DNA of 64,000 bases from Sipunculus nudus (lineage: Eukaryota > Annelida > Sipuncula > Golfingiida > Sipunculidae), in NCBI GenBank assembly GCA_026874595.1, contig CM049322.1:26790340-26854339 (forward strand). Direction: 5' to 3'. Below the pieces are notes generated by a model. The model was not told where the DNA came from, searched no databases, and saw nothing but the letters and a program-made list of their open reading frames with translations. The position numbers and the translations under genes were made by a program. This document shows, in pieces, positions 23,927 to 36,702 of this stretch. The stretch's first letter is position 1. Each line of letters starts with the position of its first letter.

Positions 23927-25399
23927 CTCTGGTAATTACTGCTTGACCCAGCCTGACCCAGACAATCACAGAGGCAGTAGATAGGTCAGAAGTTAAACCG
24001 GTTATGTAATACTGCAGAGCACACATTTCACTGACTTGATCAAGACATGGTGCTTGAAAACTTGTATGACATGTACAGTTTTTGATCAATTGGTTTCAAA
24101 TTTCAAATTTTAACAGATGAAATGCTTATGTGTATACATGCTGTGAAAATTAAATCCACAGCACTAACACTAGTAACAGGAAATAAATGTCCACTGTAAG
24201 TCATGTTAATTATCTTGCATGCTTTTTACAAAGGAGTTAACTGTTATTCAATAATTTCAGGTTGCCCATAGCCAAATGTATCACTAGCACAAATGATATG
24301 AGAGTTAAACTATTCATTAAAAATTAATTGGAATTATTGGGATATATATAATTTTAATTAAAAAATATTAACAGTAACATTTGAAAAGATTTCTTTAATA
24401 ATATAATTGAAATAAATGATTAAAATAAAATTATAAAATATATTCATGAATGCATTAATGAATACATTTTGAAAGTATTTGCACTCAAATTCTTTCTTTT
24501 TACCTGAATTAGTATTGTATTAATTTACATTATTGAACTATTGAATTTTTTTTTAATTCATATTTGAATACAATTATTAAGTATTCCTTCAAGGTCTCAT
24601 ATTTATTCAGTTTCAGTCAAACAAAACTGTTGAGAATCCAGAATATACAAATTTCACAAATGTATAAAATGATAGTAACTACCTGGTTCTATGGCTTTAA
24701 TTTTTAAAAAAAATATTAAAATCACTTTTGAATACTTTTACATCACTGTCAAGATATGACAATTATTAACATTACAGGCATCATAATGAGAACTTGTCTT
24801 TAAGACCTGATTTTTTTATCAGATTTTTTAAATTTTATTTTTTTTTTAATTTGTATCAGAAAAAAAGAAAATAATCTCTACTACCAAACTATTACATGTG
24901 TTAAAAATAACCCAAGGATCAAAACAAACCAATATATTATACAAGGAGCAAACTGGAGTTTGGAATTTTTAATTTAATTAACTGAAATAAAGTTATCAGA
25001 AATATCATTTTTATGATTGAAATTAAAAAATACCCAATGGTGACTGCATGGTGTCATTTGAAATATATTTTCAGCAATCCATGAAAGATCCAAAAAAACA
25101 TCAGTAATTGCAAGGTCCCTGTTACTCGTTAACCATAAAATTCCTTTTCCAATTATTTTTCTTAAAGTTGTTATTGTAAACCAATAATTTTTAAAAATTA
25201 TTGTTTATTGTTATGTTTTTGGCCAAACAATTACAAGAGGAGGGGGGTTGAATAGCTATATCCAGCTGAGGCCACCCAAGAGCTGGCTTGCTGCAGTATA
25301 TGCCTCACTTCAAGCATGTAAGGTCAATATGGGGACATTGAGAGCCTTTAGAAGGGGCTTCAGTACACCCTAGGTGTGACATGGTCTCATAAAAAATGT

Positions 25400-26112
25400 A
25401 ATAAAAGCTACAGTTTTTGGTCAATTCCTTTCAAATTTCAGAATTTAGAAGCTGAAATCCTTACGTGTGCATGATATGAAAATTAAACCAACAGTACTTA
25501 CAGGGAAAAAACATGCCAAGCCAAAATTTGGGCAAAATTTTAGGTACTGATTTCATATTTATGCGAATAACTTATAAAATTTGAAAAATTCAGATCTAAT
25601 TTTCAGTATACAATTGAATCTTGATTAAATGGAGTTATATCCCTGAAAAGAAGTCTCTAGCTTCAGCTATTCTAATGTTAAGTGATTTAATATATTTTTT
25701 TATGAGGTGCATTATGTTCCGGACCATAACTTCAACCAATTAATCAAAACATAACTTATTTTTTGGTATGTACATAGAAAATGTATGAAAAAATATGCAT
25801 ATTCACTATGATCAAAATCAGATCAGTGGTTTTGATATAAGGCAGTCTTATAGTGTAACAATGGTTTTTTTATGGGAAATGGAGGTTTTTCCTTAATATC
25901 TCAAAGGAACAAAGTCCTAATGACCCAATTTTCGCTATGGTAGGAGATTTTTGGGACATTTAACTGTATGCCGAATTTCTGATTTGTAGGTCGAATGGTT
26001 TCAAAACGTGCCAGTTTAACAGACTTACGGACAGGTAGACGGACGGACGGAGAGCCGACAGACAAAGGACCATGGCTACAGCTCAGATGACTTATAGTCA
26101 GCTGAGCTAAAA
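25400..26112 (+). mobile_element. Family A element copy, nearly full 3' half
   Basis: Carries all family A landmarks in order: TTTCAGAATTT, CAGTACTTACAGGGAAAAAAC, GGACCATAACTTC, TGACCCAATTTTCGCTATGG, TTTGTAGGTCGAATGG. The tail is ACGGACGGACGG, then the 29-nt hairpin at 26080-26108 followed by AAAA. Confidence 0.8.
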
Positions 26113-26247
26113 ATACACATTTAATAAATCCAAATAATTATGAAAAAATAGAAAACTGATAAAAGTTTTGGGAAGCAGTTGTTGCTGAATGGGAGAGGAA
26201 ACAGAATGTCTCAAAAAGTATCTATAGAGAAGAAATGGTAGATTAAG

Positions 26248-26519
26248 CTATGAGAAGTTGCCTTGTTTGATCTGAATTGATATCTTGTGATCTGACCATG
26301 TGTTTTCTAATGTTGAAACTGAAGCATTTAAACAGTTAGTAAAGACAAGATCTATGGTATTTCCATGGTCATAGGTTGGTTCTCTGAATAGTTGTTGACA
26401 TTTAAAGAGTTGACATAATTGTGTCAATTTGGTGTTATGTGTTATATTAGAAATGTCAATAGTGAAATTGCCCATGATCACTAAAGGCAGTAATAACAAA
26501 TAACAAAATAACACTTGAT
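26248..26519 (-). pseudogene. LINE (non-LTR) endonuclease-domain fragment
   Basis: On the minus strand the translation contains LVIMGNFTIDI, then TQLCQLFKCQQL, EPTYDHGNTIDLVFTN and ENTWSDHKISIQIK. This is the order seen in apurinic/apyrimidinic-type endonuclease domains of LINEs: a GDFN-like motif (here GNFT), EPT, IDL.FTN, and SDHK. Only this portion survives. Upstream it runs into a 17-base G run (26576-26592) and unrelated repeats, and no reverse transcriptase part was found nearby, so it is a dead fragment. Confidence 0.75.
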
Positions 26520-26603
26520 TCAGGATTGGAAAAGTTGTATACAATGGATCTGAAACAGTAATGCAACATATCTGTGGGGGGGGGGGGGGGGGAGGGGGAA
26601 CGG

Positions 26604-26800
26604 AGGGCAGGGTTGCCACATGTGATTCTACATTTGTAAAAGCAGTGTTGCATCACTAATACGTTTACCCAGACAATGCTGTAGGGAACAGACATGGCTG
26701 GTCTGGAGGTTCAAAATGTAAATACATTAGAGCCTCAGAAAAAATTTAATAACTAGAATAATTTTTAAGCTTTTACTTTCAAATTTCAGAATTTAACAGA

Positions 26801-26861
<61 letters not shown>

Positions 26862-27003
26862 CAGTTGTATATAGTCATAATTTGTTGCATATAGGGGAGG
26901 GAAGGGTTGCCACATGTGTAAAAGCAGTGTTGCATCACTAATATGTTTACCCAAACAAGGCTGTAGGGACCAGACATGGCTGGTCTGGAGGTTCAAAATG
27001 TAA
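26604..27003. repeat. Direct duplication around CT/AT microsatellite
   Basis: The block GGGTTGCCACATGTG...GTAAAAGCAGTGTTGCATCACTAA...GACATGGCTGGTCTGGAGG occurs at 26610-26720 and again at 26906-27002. Between the two copies lies a CT tract followed by an AT tract at about 26806-26860. Confidence 0.8.
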
Positions 27004-27497
27004 AAAAGTTGTATTACTGAAAAAAAGTTCCTAGCTTTAACACTTTTTCTCTTAAGTGACCAAATATCTTTCCTGATTTTTTACAAATTTCATTATGTTT
27101 GGGCCCATAACTTTTTAAAATTATATAATACTGACTTAATTTCTGGCATGTACATAGGAACTATATAGAGGAATACTTATGGTAAATATGAAGAAAACCA
27201 GATGAGTGGTTTTGATATTAGGCAGTCCTGAAGTGTGAAAGTAGACTTTTAATAAAAAATTGAGGTATTTCCTTAATATCTTGAAGGAACGAAGTCCTTT
27301 TGACCAAATTTTTCGGCATGGTAGGAGATTTTGGGGACATCTAACTGTATGCCGAATTTCAGATTCGTAGGTCCAATGGTGTCGAAATGTGCCAGTCTTA
27401 TGGATTGACATCCCGACGGACGGCACGACGGACGGATGGACGACGGACAATGGACCAAGACTATAGCTCAGATGACTTTTAGTCAGCTGAGCTAATA
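27004..27497 (+). mobile_element. Family A element copy with uninterrupted centre
   Basis: Contains CCCATAACTTTTTAAAATTATATAATACTGAC, the uninterrupted version of the site split by the insertion at 13465-14640. It continues through CATGGTAGGAGATTTTGGGG and a CGGACGGC-type tail to the hairpin at 27465-27493 (loop TTT instead of TAT). Confidence 0.8.
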
Positions 27498-27658
27498 AAG
27501 AACTTCAAAAACTCAGACTGATACTTTATTTCATGACACCATACACAACTAAGGCATCTTAAGCACACCCGATGGTCGGCTCATTGGTCATTTGGCCAGC
27601 AATTCAAGACTCCACTGAGCGGATTTATAAACAATATCTGGTATGGATATCGGGTAGC

Positions 27659-30100
27659 TTAAGTGTCAGTTACAGTTTCGTAGTTTATTGGGATACCCCC
27701 GTGGACCAACAGAAGTACTAACAAAATCAGGTGTTCTTCTTTCATTGTACTTAGGTACACCTTTTTTACAAATATCAAAGATGAATTTGCGCGCTCAACA
27801 CCAGCAGTAGTGACAGGGCTAAAAAGCATGTGTATAAGATTATTGTAAATGTTTGGATATATCTTGGTGTTGAATGGACTGTGCTCAAGTGTAGTTTTGA
27901 CACTCCTTTGTTTATCATCTGGTGGACAGTCCTTCCACTGTCTCTTCCACAGCCTTAGTTCCTGGTTAAAGTCCATCAGGAAGGGCAGGTCATATTTATA
28001 ATATGACCTTATCTGTTCTATGACAGAGTCATCAGAAAGCTGGTGCAGGTTGTTTGGAATGAGATAAAGACCTTGTGATGCATAAAGGCTGAGTTCAGGA
28101 AATCTCTCACATATCTGCTGAATTATGCTATCCAAAAATGGAACACGCCTGTAATAAGACTCTCGAGTGTCAGCTTCCACATTGCTACGCAGGGTCTGCT
28201 ACTTACATTGACAAGGAATCATCATCTCTTGTCCAGCAGTCTCACTCATCTCAGTTGCGGCAGTATAGACACTCTTGAACTCAGATTCTGCTTTCAACCA
28301 GATTGCTTTGAGCTCTGCAGTAACTAAGTATATTTGATTGTATGCAGCCATCAAGTAGATTGTGCTCGACTGCAGCAGTACACTAACAGCTTTTGTGTAA
28401 CCAAAGAAATATCGCACCAAATGAAATGCGCAGAGGAAACTACTACTGGTGACTTGTGACAGCAGGCCATTGGCCTCTGTAATTGTCTTTTGTTCCCAAT
28501 TTCTCTCTCTAGTTATTCCTTCCAGGCACTCTATGATGGTTTCAAACAGCTCATGGAAGTCGCTGATGCTGTTGTGCTTCTCCACCCGTCGTGTTTCACA
28601 AAGTGGTTTAACCTACTTTGGTAGAAGCGTCAAGCCCTTTGCTGTTCTGTCTTTGTTGGCAAAGGCTTTAAGGTTCTCCAGCATACAGTGTACGCTGGGT
28701 ATATTGCACGTCTTGCACAACACCAGGTTAAAAGTCATGGCAGGCACAGTGAAAGTATGTGGCTCTCTTTGCGTCCTGTTTGAAGTTCGCTGCACAGCCA
28801 TTCACTATACAAGATATATTCCCTACCCTGTCAAAGCACTGAGATCTGCAGTCCTGAGGATTTAATCCTACTCCATTAAGTGCAGATATGATCTTAGAAC
28901 AGAGAGCCGTCCCTGTGATTTTTGATTTTTCACAATTTGAAAACAGTAGCAGTCTTTCCACTGGTGTTGTATTTTTCACATAGCGTACCACCAGCCTGAG
29001 TTGCTCCCAGCGGCTGACATCTGTCACCTCATCAGCCATAATTTCGTAGTGAGGTCCTAAATGCTCTGAGCTTTGATCTCTTTCACGATCACTGATTGTA
29101 TATATAGTTCTTTATACAATCAAGAAGCTTGTTTTGGGCCGTCTTTGATACGTAAGTGGCATTTTTTCTGGAAATGTTCATGTGAGTTTTCAAACCAACA
29201 TCTCCAGCATCTATGCGCAGGTTAATTAATGCATGGAAGTTACCTTTGTTAGATAACTCGTCTATATTACTGTCAATGCAGTGACCCCGCACAATGCCTT
29301 GATGGCCACACAGTTTTATACATTTGAGCACAGATTTGAAAAAAAAAATCCCTGTTCTTTGCAACTTGCTCAGTGGCCTTACCCAAACACATGTCGATTC
29401 GGTGGCATGTTGTTTAAGGTTGGTCTTTGCATCTTTCCAGTTACTAAAGGCTCTGCTAACTAGCGCACTGGGTTTCCCATGTGGAGAAGGGGAGGGAAAG
29501 AGCACACAACAGAGACAGTCTAAGCCTGCTTCAGCCTGTGAATAGCTGATGAAAGGAAATTCAGTGAACCAATCCGTCTGAAAGTACCTGTGCAGCATAC
29601 CGTCTTTCTTCCTTTTATCCTTATATACCTTTGGAGGGAATTTAAAATCTGTTGAAGGAACCCCTTTCATTGATGAGGTGAAGCTTTAAGGCATCATCTA
29701 GCCGTACCTGATCTGTGCAAAGAACAGAGATGTCCATCTGATTGGGATTATTTGCAGGCAGAGGTGTAAAAGATGGTTCATTGTTACTTGTTACAGACAC
29801 TCTGCTGTTAGGGACTGGTAATTGATATGTTCCTGTTTCATTTGGATTTTCTGGTTTAACCACGGTGTAGCTCTTTGTGGTTACTTCTTCAGGGAGTTTC
29901 ACATAATTGGAATTTGATGTAACACATGAGAACCAGAGCTGTTTGGAGAACCAAAGAATCTGTGCAAAACTGGCTGTGTCTGGCAACTCTTCTTGCACTG
30001 GGGTAGCTGCTCGTCCATTTGTGTGAACTTCTGTTGTAATATATCTGAAAAAAAAATGATACTTGTAAGTGGTCCAGTCTACTGGTATAATCTGTTTCAC
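27659..30100 (-). pseudogene. Degenerate hAT-type transposase gene (TTF zinc finger, DUF4371, hAT dimerisation; ZMYM1-like)
   Basis: Minus-strand pieces lie in the order expected for ZMYM1-like/DUF4371 hAT transposases. First comes an N-terminal leader (30100-29642) ending in DDALKLHLI. A TTF-type finger region follows (29670-29089), with HRYFQTDWFTEFPFISYS and LDCLCCVLF, then NFHALINLRIDAGD and a KNATYVSKTAQNKLLDCI block. Next is MADEVTDVSRWEQLRLVVRY (29039-28728), then LVLCKTCNIPSV (to 28613) and KHNSISDFHELFETIIECLEG (28585-28199). The C-terminal dimerisation part (28180-27659) contains LFSPVTTAGVERANSSL. Breaks include frameshifts near 29650, 29090 and 28735 and in-frame TAG codons at 28613-28615 and 28199-28201. 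It is therefore dead. Either an old transposon gene or a decayed domesticated copy would look like this; its position inside an intron on the same strand as nicastrin favours the former. Confidence 0.85.
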
Positions 30101-30386
30101 ACCACATTAGGGTGCCCATTGAAATTTGGCAATATATTCATAAACTGGCAGATTAATATCCAAATGGTATGCTGTAATAATGGAATGGGGTATTAGCCTA
30201 AAAAACTAATTAATTTAAAAATCTTGTGAAACAATGCAGTTATGCAATTAAATAATATCCGAGTAAACAGTCTTTTTTTTACAACATTTCCATTTGATTT
30301 ATGAAGGACAAGGTCACAGGTCACATGCTCAAACAACAGCTCTTCTAAACTCCTGATAGGCTTACAATTGGTCATAAATATTCTAC

Positions 30387-31650
30387 AACAAGCGACCCAT
30401 GGGTCATGATGCTCAGCCGACTGACATGTTGATAATATGTTCTTGCACAAACAACTAATTAAGATAGGTGGCATCATTGTTCATGCATATTAGCTTGAGT
30501 TCGTCAAGACCCAACCCATAAAAACAAATTTGATGACAATCCAACCAGCCTTTCATGAGGAATCTGGCAATTTGTGTGTATTTTGCATTATTTCTTGGAT
30601 GCTCAAACATACCCCAAAACTCTGAGAATATAGGTCACTGTGACCTAATTTCAGGTTTCTGGGGAGAACTTTTGAGGAACTCTCCGGATGTCAAGTTAGA
30701 AAATTCTGGGCCCCATGGTATGATTTGTGCCCTACTTTGGTATCAAATTTTCAATTATTCTGAGGGGTGCTTATAAGCCCCATAGCTCAGAAAATATGGG
30801 TAACAGAGACCTTAATTCATGTTTCCAAGGAGACTTTTCACAGATCTCCCTGGATGTCAAGTTTGAAGATTCTAGGACCAATGGTTACAATTTGAGCCCT
30901 GTTAAGGGACGACCGCATCATTGAAGGTCTCATAAACAGGCCTAGAAAAAAAAAATGGGTTAAAATTTTTTTTAAATTTAGGTGGTGCCACCAGTCCACA
31001 AGAACTGATGACACACTCCATGATGAATATGCATGCAAATAATCAGGGTGATTAATGAAATAGTTGGTTAGATACTGGAGCTTTTGTATCAAATTTTTAG
31101 CTATTCTGGGACGTACTTCTAAGACCCATAGCTCGGAGAATATGGGTAACAGAGACCTAATTTCAGGTTTCCATGGAGTTTTTTATGGACCTCCCAGGAT
31201 GTCAAGAAAGAAGATTAAAGCTCAAATAATTATGATTAGTTCCCTGTTAACAGACGACCGCATCTTTGAAGGTCTCAAAAATAAAGATAAAAATGCGTAA
31301 AAATTCAAAGAATTCTGGGTGGCACCACCAGTTTGCAGGAACTGATGAAACACTCCATGATGCACATGCATGCAAAGAATAATGCCAATCAATGCACTAG
31401 TTGTTCAGATATTTGAGCTTTTGTATCAAATTTTTCATTATTCTGGGGGGTACTTCACAGCCCCATAGCTTGAAGAATATGGGTAACAGAGACCTACTTC
31501 TAGGTTTCCAAGAAGACTTTCATGGACCTCCCTGCATGTCAAGACAGAAGATTCCAGGTCCAGTGGTTACGATTGTCCTTGCTAACGGACAGATGGACAA
31601 AGAGTGATGGCTATAGCTCAGATGAATTACAGTCAGCTGAGCTAAAAATG
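30387..31650 (+). mobile_element. Complete family B tandem-core element
   Basis: The 5' end is ACAAGCGACCCATGGGTCAT with palindrome GACCCATGGGTC, then the subterminal repeat GCTCAGCCGACT (30411-30422). The core has four units, each with a TATTCTGGGGGGTACTTC-like start, CCCATAGCTC, GGGTAACAGAGACC and AGGTTTCCA (near 30600, 30755, 31105, 31440). The tail is ACGGACAGATGGACAAAG, then the 29-nt hairpin 31615-31643 and AAAAA. The 5' repeat matches the right arm of the 3' hairpin in inverted orientation at 11 of 12 positions. Confidence 0.75.
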
Positions 31651-31659
31651 CAGTTGTCT

Positions 31660-32660
31660 GCAATCAATGACAGATGCCATGTCACTTGGCCACAACTCAG
31701 AAGAACCAGAGGGATGCAAAATATAATTTTAATATTAAATACTGGTTTTTGTTTATAAGTTAAAATTTCATAATAAGCCTTATTGGGCAAAACAATGAAA
31801 GTTTGTTAAGAGAAACTTATCTGTTTTCTTGAAATGAAAATATGCTGTGTAGGACTGACCCTCACCCACTAGAACACGTGCTGTTTGTTTTGTTTTACGT
31901 TGGGGTTGTCATGTCACATGACGGCAACTGACATTTTCAAAAAGATATCACATCTGCATGACACTTCGCTTTATCACTGGAATTCTGAATTTCTAACAAG
32001 ATCCTTGAGTTTAATACCTAAAATAAAACGGACAATACTATTTGATGAATGCTTAAGGAAGGCACAAAGGCTCAGAGAGAAATGTACCACATTGACAGAA
32101 AGAATTAAAGTTTTCCCCCGCCAATAGGCAGAGCAGTCGGGCACTGGCAGTGACAGCTGTCCGACAGTCCAGTATAAATGCTAAATATTGGGGCTATGAC
32201 GTAATTTCTAATGGTTTAGTTATCACAATTAGTGCTAATAAATGACAAAAGTTAGATTGAATAAAGACCTAGTATACAAGTATGAGGACTTTTTCATGAA
32301 TCTGGGTGTCACGCCTGGACAAGTTCAGCGAGTGACTGCTAAGCCATCTTGCGGTCCCGGATGACTTAGCGTGTCAGGCTGTTGAAGGAGGTGGTACTAC
32401 TTTAGTGGCTTACTCAGTCCTATTGGTGTATAGATTGGTACCCCCAATAATATTTCGGATGGCGTTACCTTGTGTCTTTGCAAGGTACTAATACAAATAT
32501 TAACATATAGATTCGAATGCTCTGGACTCCACAGATTAGGCAGGTTTTTTTATTGCCCAATATGTGGTTTACCCAATCCATCATTCTAGAGTTTGAGGAA
32601 TTAAAATTATACAAAAGTATAATCAATATTCATTAATCAATTTAAAAAGATTGATAAAGA
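31660..32660. other. Intron between two tandem-core elements
   Basis: An 80-codon plus-strand open frame at 31885-32127 has a reasonable amino-acid mix but no recognisable domain, and nothing around it supports a gene. CCCCCGCCAATAGG (32114) resembles an end motif of family E. No RNA gene found. Confidence 0.4.
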
Positions 32661-34113
32661 CTAGATGTGTCGGAACGACATGAATGCCCCCGCCTGGGGC
32701 AAATTAGAAACATTTGTTAAATTTTGTAAATTTTTTTTAAGTTCAGGAGGTGCCGTGTGGTCAAAAGTAGGTCAACAAGGGCAAAATTGCAACTCGATCT
32801 GTAACGGGTCATTATCAAGCAACACACCAAAAATCACACCAGTAACTGCAGGCATTGTGAAAAAAAATCCATACATGTGCATTTTTCATAAAATTTTTGT
32901 CTTTCATGAAATTTTCTATGTTCAGGACCTGTCATATGGTCAAAAATAGGTTAACTGGGACGAAACCCAAACTCGATCTGTAAGTGGTCATTATGCGCCC
33001 ACAGACCAAACATTAGGCCAGTATCTGTAAGCATTGCATTGTGAAACTAGAATATTAGCAAAAGTTGATAATCATTTATAAATTTAAATTGGAGAGGTAT
33101 ATACCATGTTTCATAACAATCCACCAAATGCTTCCTGAGAATTAAGCTCCTAAGTTTTTTTCTATACTAAGCTCTGTGACCTTGAAAAGTAGGTCAAGAT
33201 CACCCATCTTTGAACTTGACCAAGATTTTGTAAATATAATGAAATAGCACTGAAGAAATGAAGTTCCTGTGTTGAATACCTTTGGAGATATCCTGCACAA
33301 AAGGCCAAAATTGAAAAATCCGAAAAAATTCATTAAAAAATCAGAAATTGCAGGTGGCGCTACCAAAATTGTGCAGCTCATACAGACCATCAGTCACAAT
33401 GATCATAATAAGTTTTGTGAAAATCCACACAAAGGTTCCTGAGATATAAGCTTCTGAGTGTTTTTCTATAATCAGCTCTAAAATATAGAAAAATGGGTCA
33501 AGGTCACCCATCTTCGAACTTGACCAAGATTTTATCGATATACATCTTCACTGATGAAATAAAATTCCAACGGTGAATCCTTTTTTAGAGATATCCTGCT
33601 CACATTAAAGGTAAAAGTTAACAGACGCTGAACGGACGGACACCGGACGTACTGACGGACGGAGTGACGACAATAGCCCATCAGCCTATGAGCTATGAAA
33701 TTTTCTATGTTTAGGAGCCGAAAAATGATCAAAAGTAGGTCAACTGGGACGAAACGCGAACTCGATCTGTAACTAGTCAACATCTGATGACACACCAAAA
33801 ATCAGGCCAATATCTGCAGGCATTGCGAAAAAAAGTCCGTACATGTGTATTTGTCATGAAAATTTCTATTTTTCATGAAATTTTCTAAGTTAAAGAGCCA
33901 TAAAACGGTCAAAATTAGGTCAACCGGGACGAAACGTGAACTCGATCTGTAACTGCTCATTATCTGCCCACATACCAAAAATCAGGCCAATATCTGCAGG
34001 CATTGGGAAAAAAAGTCTGTACAACTGTTTGATTTTGGAATGACGGAAGGACGGAATGACGGACACGGGTAAAACTATATGCCCCGGCCACTTTGTGGCG
34101 GGGGCATAAAAAT
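32661..34113 (+). mobile_element. Complete family E tandem-core element (ATGCCCCCGCC ends)
   Basis: Starts ACTAGATG, then the hairpin TGTCG-GAA-CGACA (32668-32680) and the subterminal repeat ATGCCCCCGCC (32684-32694). Its exact inverted copy GGCGGGGGCAT is at 34097-34107. The 3' hairpin is at 34079-34107: left arm ATGCCCCGGCCAC, loop TTT, right arm GTGGCGGGGGCAT, then AAAAA. The core has repeated units with ACTCGATCTGTAA and GGGACGAAAC. The tail before the hairpin is GACGGAAGGACGGAATGACG. A second simple tail lies at 33625-33670, so two elements may be nested. Confidence 0.8.
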
Positions 34114-35811
34114 ATATTCAAGCCTACGACTACGTACTGGACAGTACTTATGTGCATACATAGGCTATGACATATAGCTGATGATTTGTTTATGGGGCAT
34201 GCATGAGAAAGTAATCTTACATAGGCCCTAAGACTTTTTGTAGCCCAATGGAGGCCGGGATGACATGCATCATGAAAGAAAAAAGAAAATATGTATGAGT
34301 AATTTTGTCTGTAAGTTACAATTTAACTGTGTAATTGTATAACCGTTTTATTTTTTAGACAATGAAGCAAGGTCTGCTTGGCATATGTTGTCATGGGCTT
34401 GTCCGCGGAAGTGGTTTGTACCAGCCTTTTCTACCCCCTTTGAACAGATAATCAATGAGTCGGTACCAGTCTAGACACAAGTAAGCCGCTAAACTAATGT
34501 CAAACCTTTGAAGGAACCACAATGCAAGGCATACCACGTGATCGAAACATTGTATGCTGAGTCGGCCAACATTAGCCCACTTCCCAGAGCAATACAGTCT
34601 CTCTAAGTTAAAACACAGTCACATAATGATTGTAATAGAAATGTATACTGGCTTGCCATGGATTTAATTACCTGGATGAAGTGATTGTACTTCACTTGAT
34701 AATCTCAGCTTGGTGATGATCTTACGTCATGATAAACCGTGTTCCAAGTCCGGACACAGGTGTGTTACCGTAAAGACGCGTTACTATAAAGCCTTTTTTT
34801 CTTCACAGCTCACCCAAACAAGGGGGAGGGGGCATACCCCCCCTTGGATCCACCACTGATATATAAACTTGAAGGAAAACGAAAAAGAAAGATATAATCA
34901 CATATAAACACAAAGAGTAAATAACAAAAGGATGAGTTGAAACTGGTCATGCTGAATGAGATTAATCACTGAGCCGAGTGTGCAGCAGGATCTTGCTGGT
35001 CAAAGTCAGGTTTATCTTCTGGCTCCAGGTTCCTGTGTGGATGAATGTTGTGGCTGATGGCCTAAAGGAATTCAGGGATGGTGCCGCGGCCCTCCAAGTG
35101 GTCCAGGCTCAGGGTGCGTAGTCTCACTCATACTTATCCCAGATCTTGTTGTATTAGTAGAGCATGAATTAACTTTGATATCCATTCATTCATTTTTCAA
35201 AGGGTCAGTGGTCAAAGGAAATTTGCAAGATCAAAATTTATTTGATTTCTACTCACTCACTACTCACTAGAACTCAGCATCTGCTCACACAATACAGAAG
35301 GTACAAACATATGATCAACAGTGTGAAACATTTCCTAACCATGAAGCTAATCAAGTACCTACAATAACTTTGGTGGTCCATCAAAGGGGAACAAAGAGAG
35401 CGTACTGCAAACAAACACACTAATCAACAGTATCCAATTGTGAAGATGCATTTAGACAATATAACAGACAATTTGATACTGAACTGAGGTTATGAATTGC
35501 AAAATTTAATCCTGTGTACTGTACCTAAGCCAATTTTACCTTAGCCATTCTTATCTAAGCCATTTTTACCTTAGCCATTTTTACTTTAGCCATTTTTACC
35601 TTAGCCATTTTTAACTTAGCCATTTTTACCTGGCACCACTACAATTACCCCTGTAATCAAGATAAACAGTTTTACACCAGCACAAACAAAAATAGATCAA
35701 TTATATTTATAATCTTGCTTGTAAATTTAATATTGACAAGTAAAGCCAAGCTCAGGCTGTATAGCAAATACTTTACTTAAATCACTGGCAATATAAAATA
35801 GATTAACTAGA
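34114..35811. other. Intron with a right hAT-type terminal repeat and a 15-bp minisatellite
   Basis: GGATCCACCACTG at 34846-34858, preceded by CATACCCCCCC, is the inverted partner of 22839-22851. A 15-bp repeat (CTTAGCCATTTTTAC) runs about seven times at 35524-35630. The rest is unremarkable AT-rich intron. Confidence 0.7.
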
Positions 35812-36527
35812 TGTGGTTGGACAATGGTCCTCATAGGGCCTCTCATTTCTGGTAGTGCTGGACTAGTTTACATATGGGTGAAAAGTTTAGGTTAAAGTTG
35901 AAAAATATCACACACAGAAACAGGTTTTTATCCATATGCATGAGGGGAAAAAATCCTACTGGTTGAAATAATATTAAAGGGGTATTTCTGAAATAATGGG
36001 TACAGAAGAAAATCAGCGTTTGGGCTGTGGCGGCCATAATGGAATTCTGACAGGTCTGTAATTCAATAGGTCTGGAGCCCTCATATGTACTAATCATCCC
36101 TTGTAATTTGGGAAAGCTGAAGTATGTTGTTGTTATCCTGCACAAAAGAAAATCATCAATTGGGTTGTGGTGGCCATATTAGAATCCCGACAGGTGTGTA
36201 ATTCGTTAGGTCTGGAGCCCTCTTTTGTACCAATCATCCCTGTAAATTTGGAAAAGCTAAAGTATGTTGCTGTTGAGTTATTGCCCGTGAAAGAAAATCA
36301 GCAATTCGGCTCTGGTGGCCATATTGGAATTCCAAGAGGTCTGTAATTCAATAGGTTTGGAGCCCTCATATGTACCAATCATCCCTGTGAATTTAGAAAA
36401 GCTGAAATATGTCGTTGTTCAGTTATCACACACGAAAGAAAGTGTAACGGACAAAAGGATGGATATACAGAAGGATGGACTGACATGGTGATCACTATAG
36501 GGCACCGCTTGTCAGGGCCCTAATAAT
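35812..36527 (+). mobile_element. Family G tandem-core element
   Basis: Starts AACTAGATGTGG, then the hairpin GGAC-AATG-GTCC (35819-35830) and TAGGGCC (35834-35840), whose inverse GGCCCTA is at 36516-36522. Three core units of about 140 bp share GTGGCCATATTGGAATTC, GGTCTGTAATTCAATAGG and ACCAATCATCCCTGT. The tail is AACGGACAAAAGGATGGA. This is the same layout as families A/B, C and E, with shorter inverted repeats. Confidence 0.6.
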
Positions 36528-36651
36528 AGCCATGGGGCTTTCTTACTGGTGGATGGAACCAAATCTCAAAATGGTGGTATAAACAGAACTATATGGACTG
36601 TGTATAATTATAATAATATTATGTGTGTGTGCTTTTCTATTATGATGCATG

Positions 36652-36702
<51 letters not shown>

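Noticed and set aside
23697-24089. Ser/Leu- or Arg/Glu-rich ORFs
   Set aside because: Translation of the GATCGA/GA microsatellite.
31885-32127. 80-codon plus-strand ORF as a gene
   Set aside because: No recognisable domain, no splice or promoter support, located between two mobile elements.
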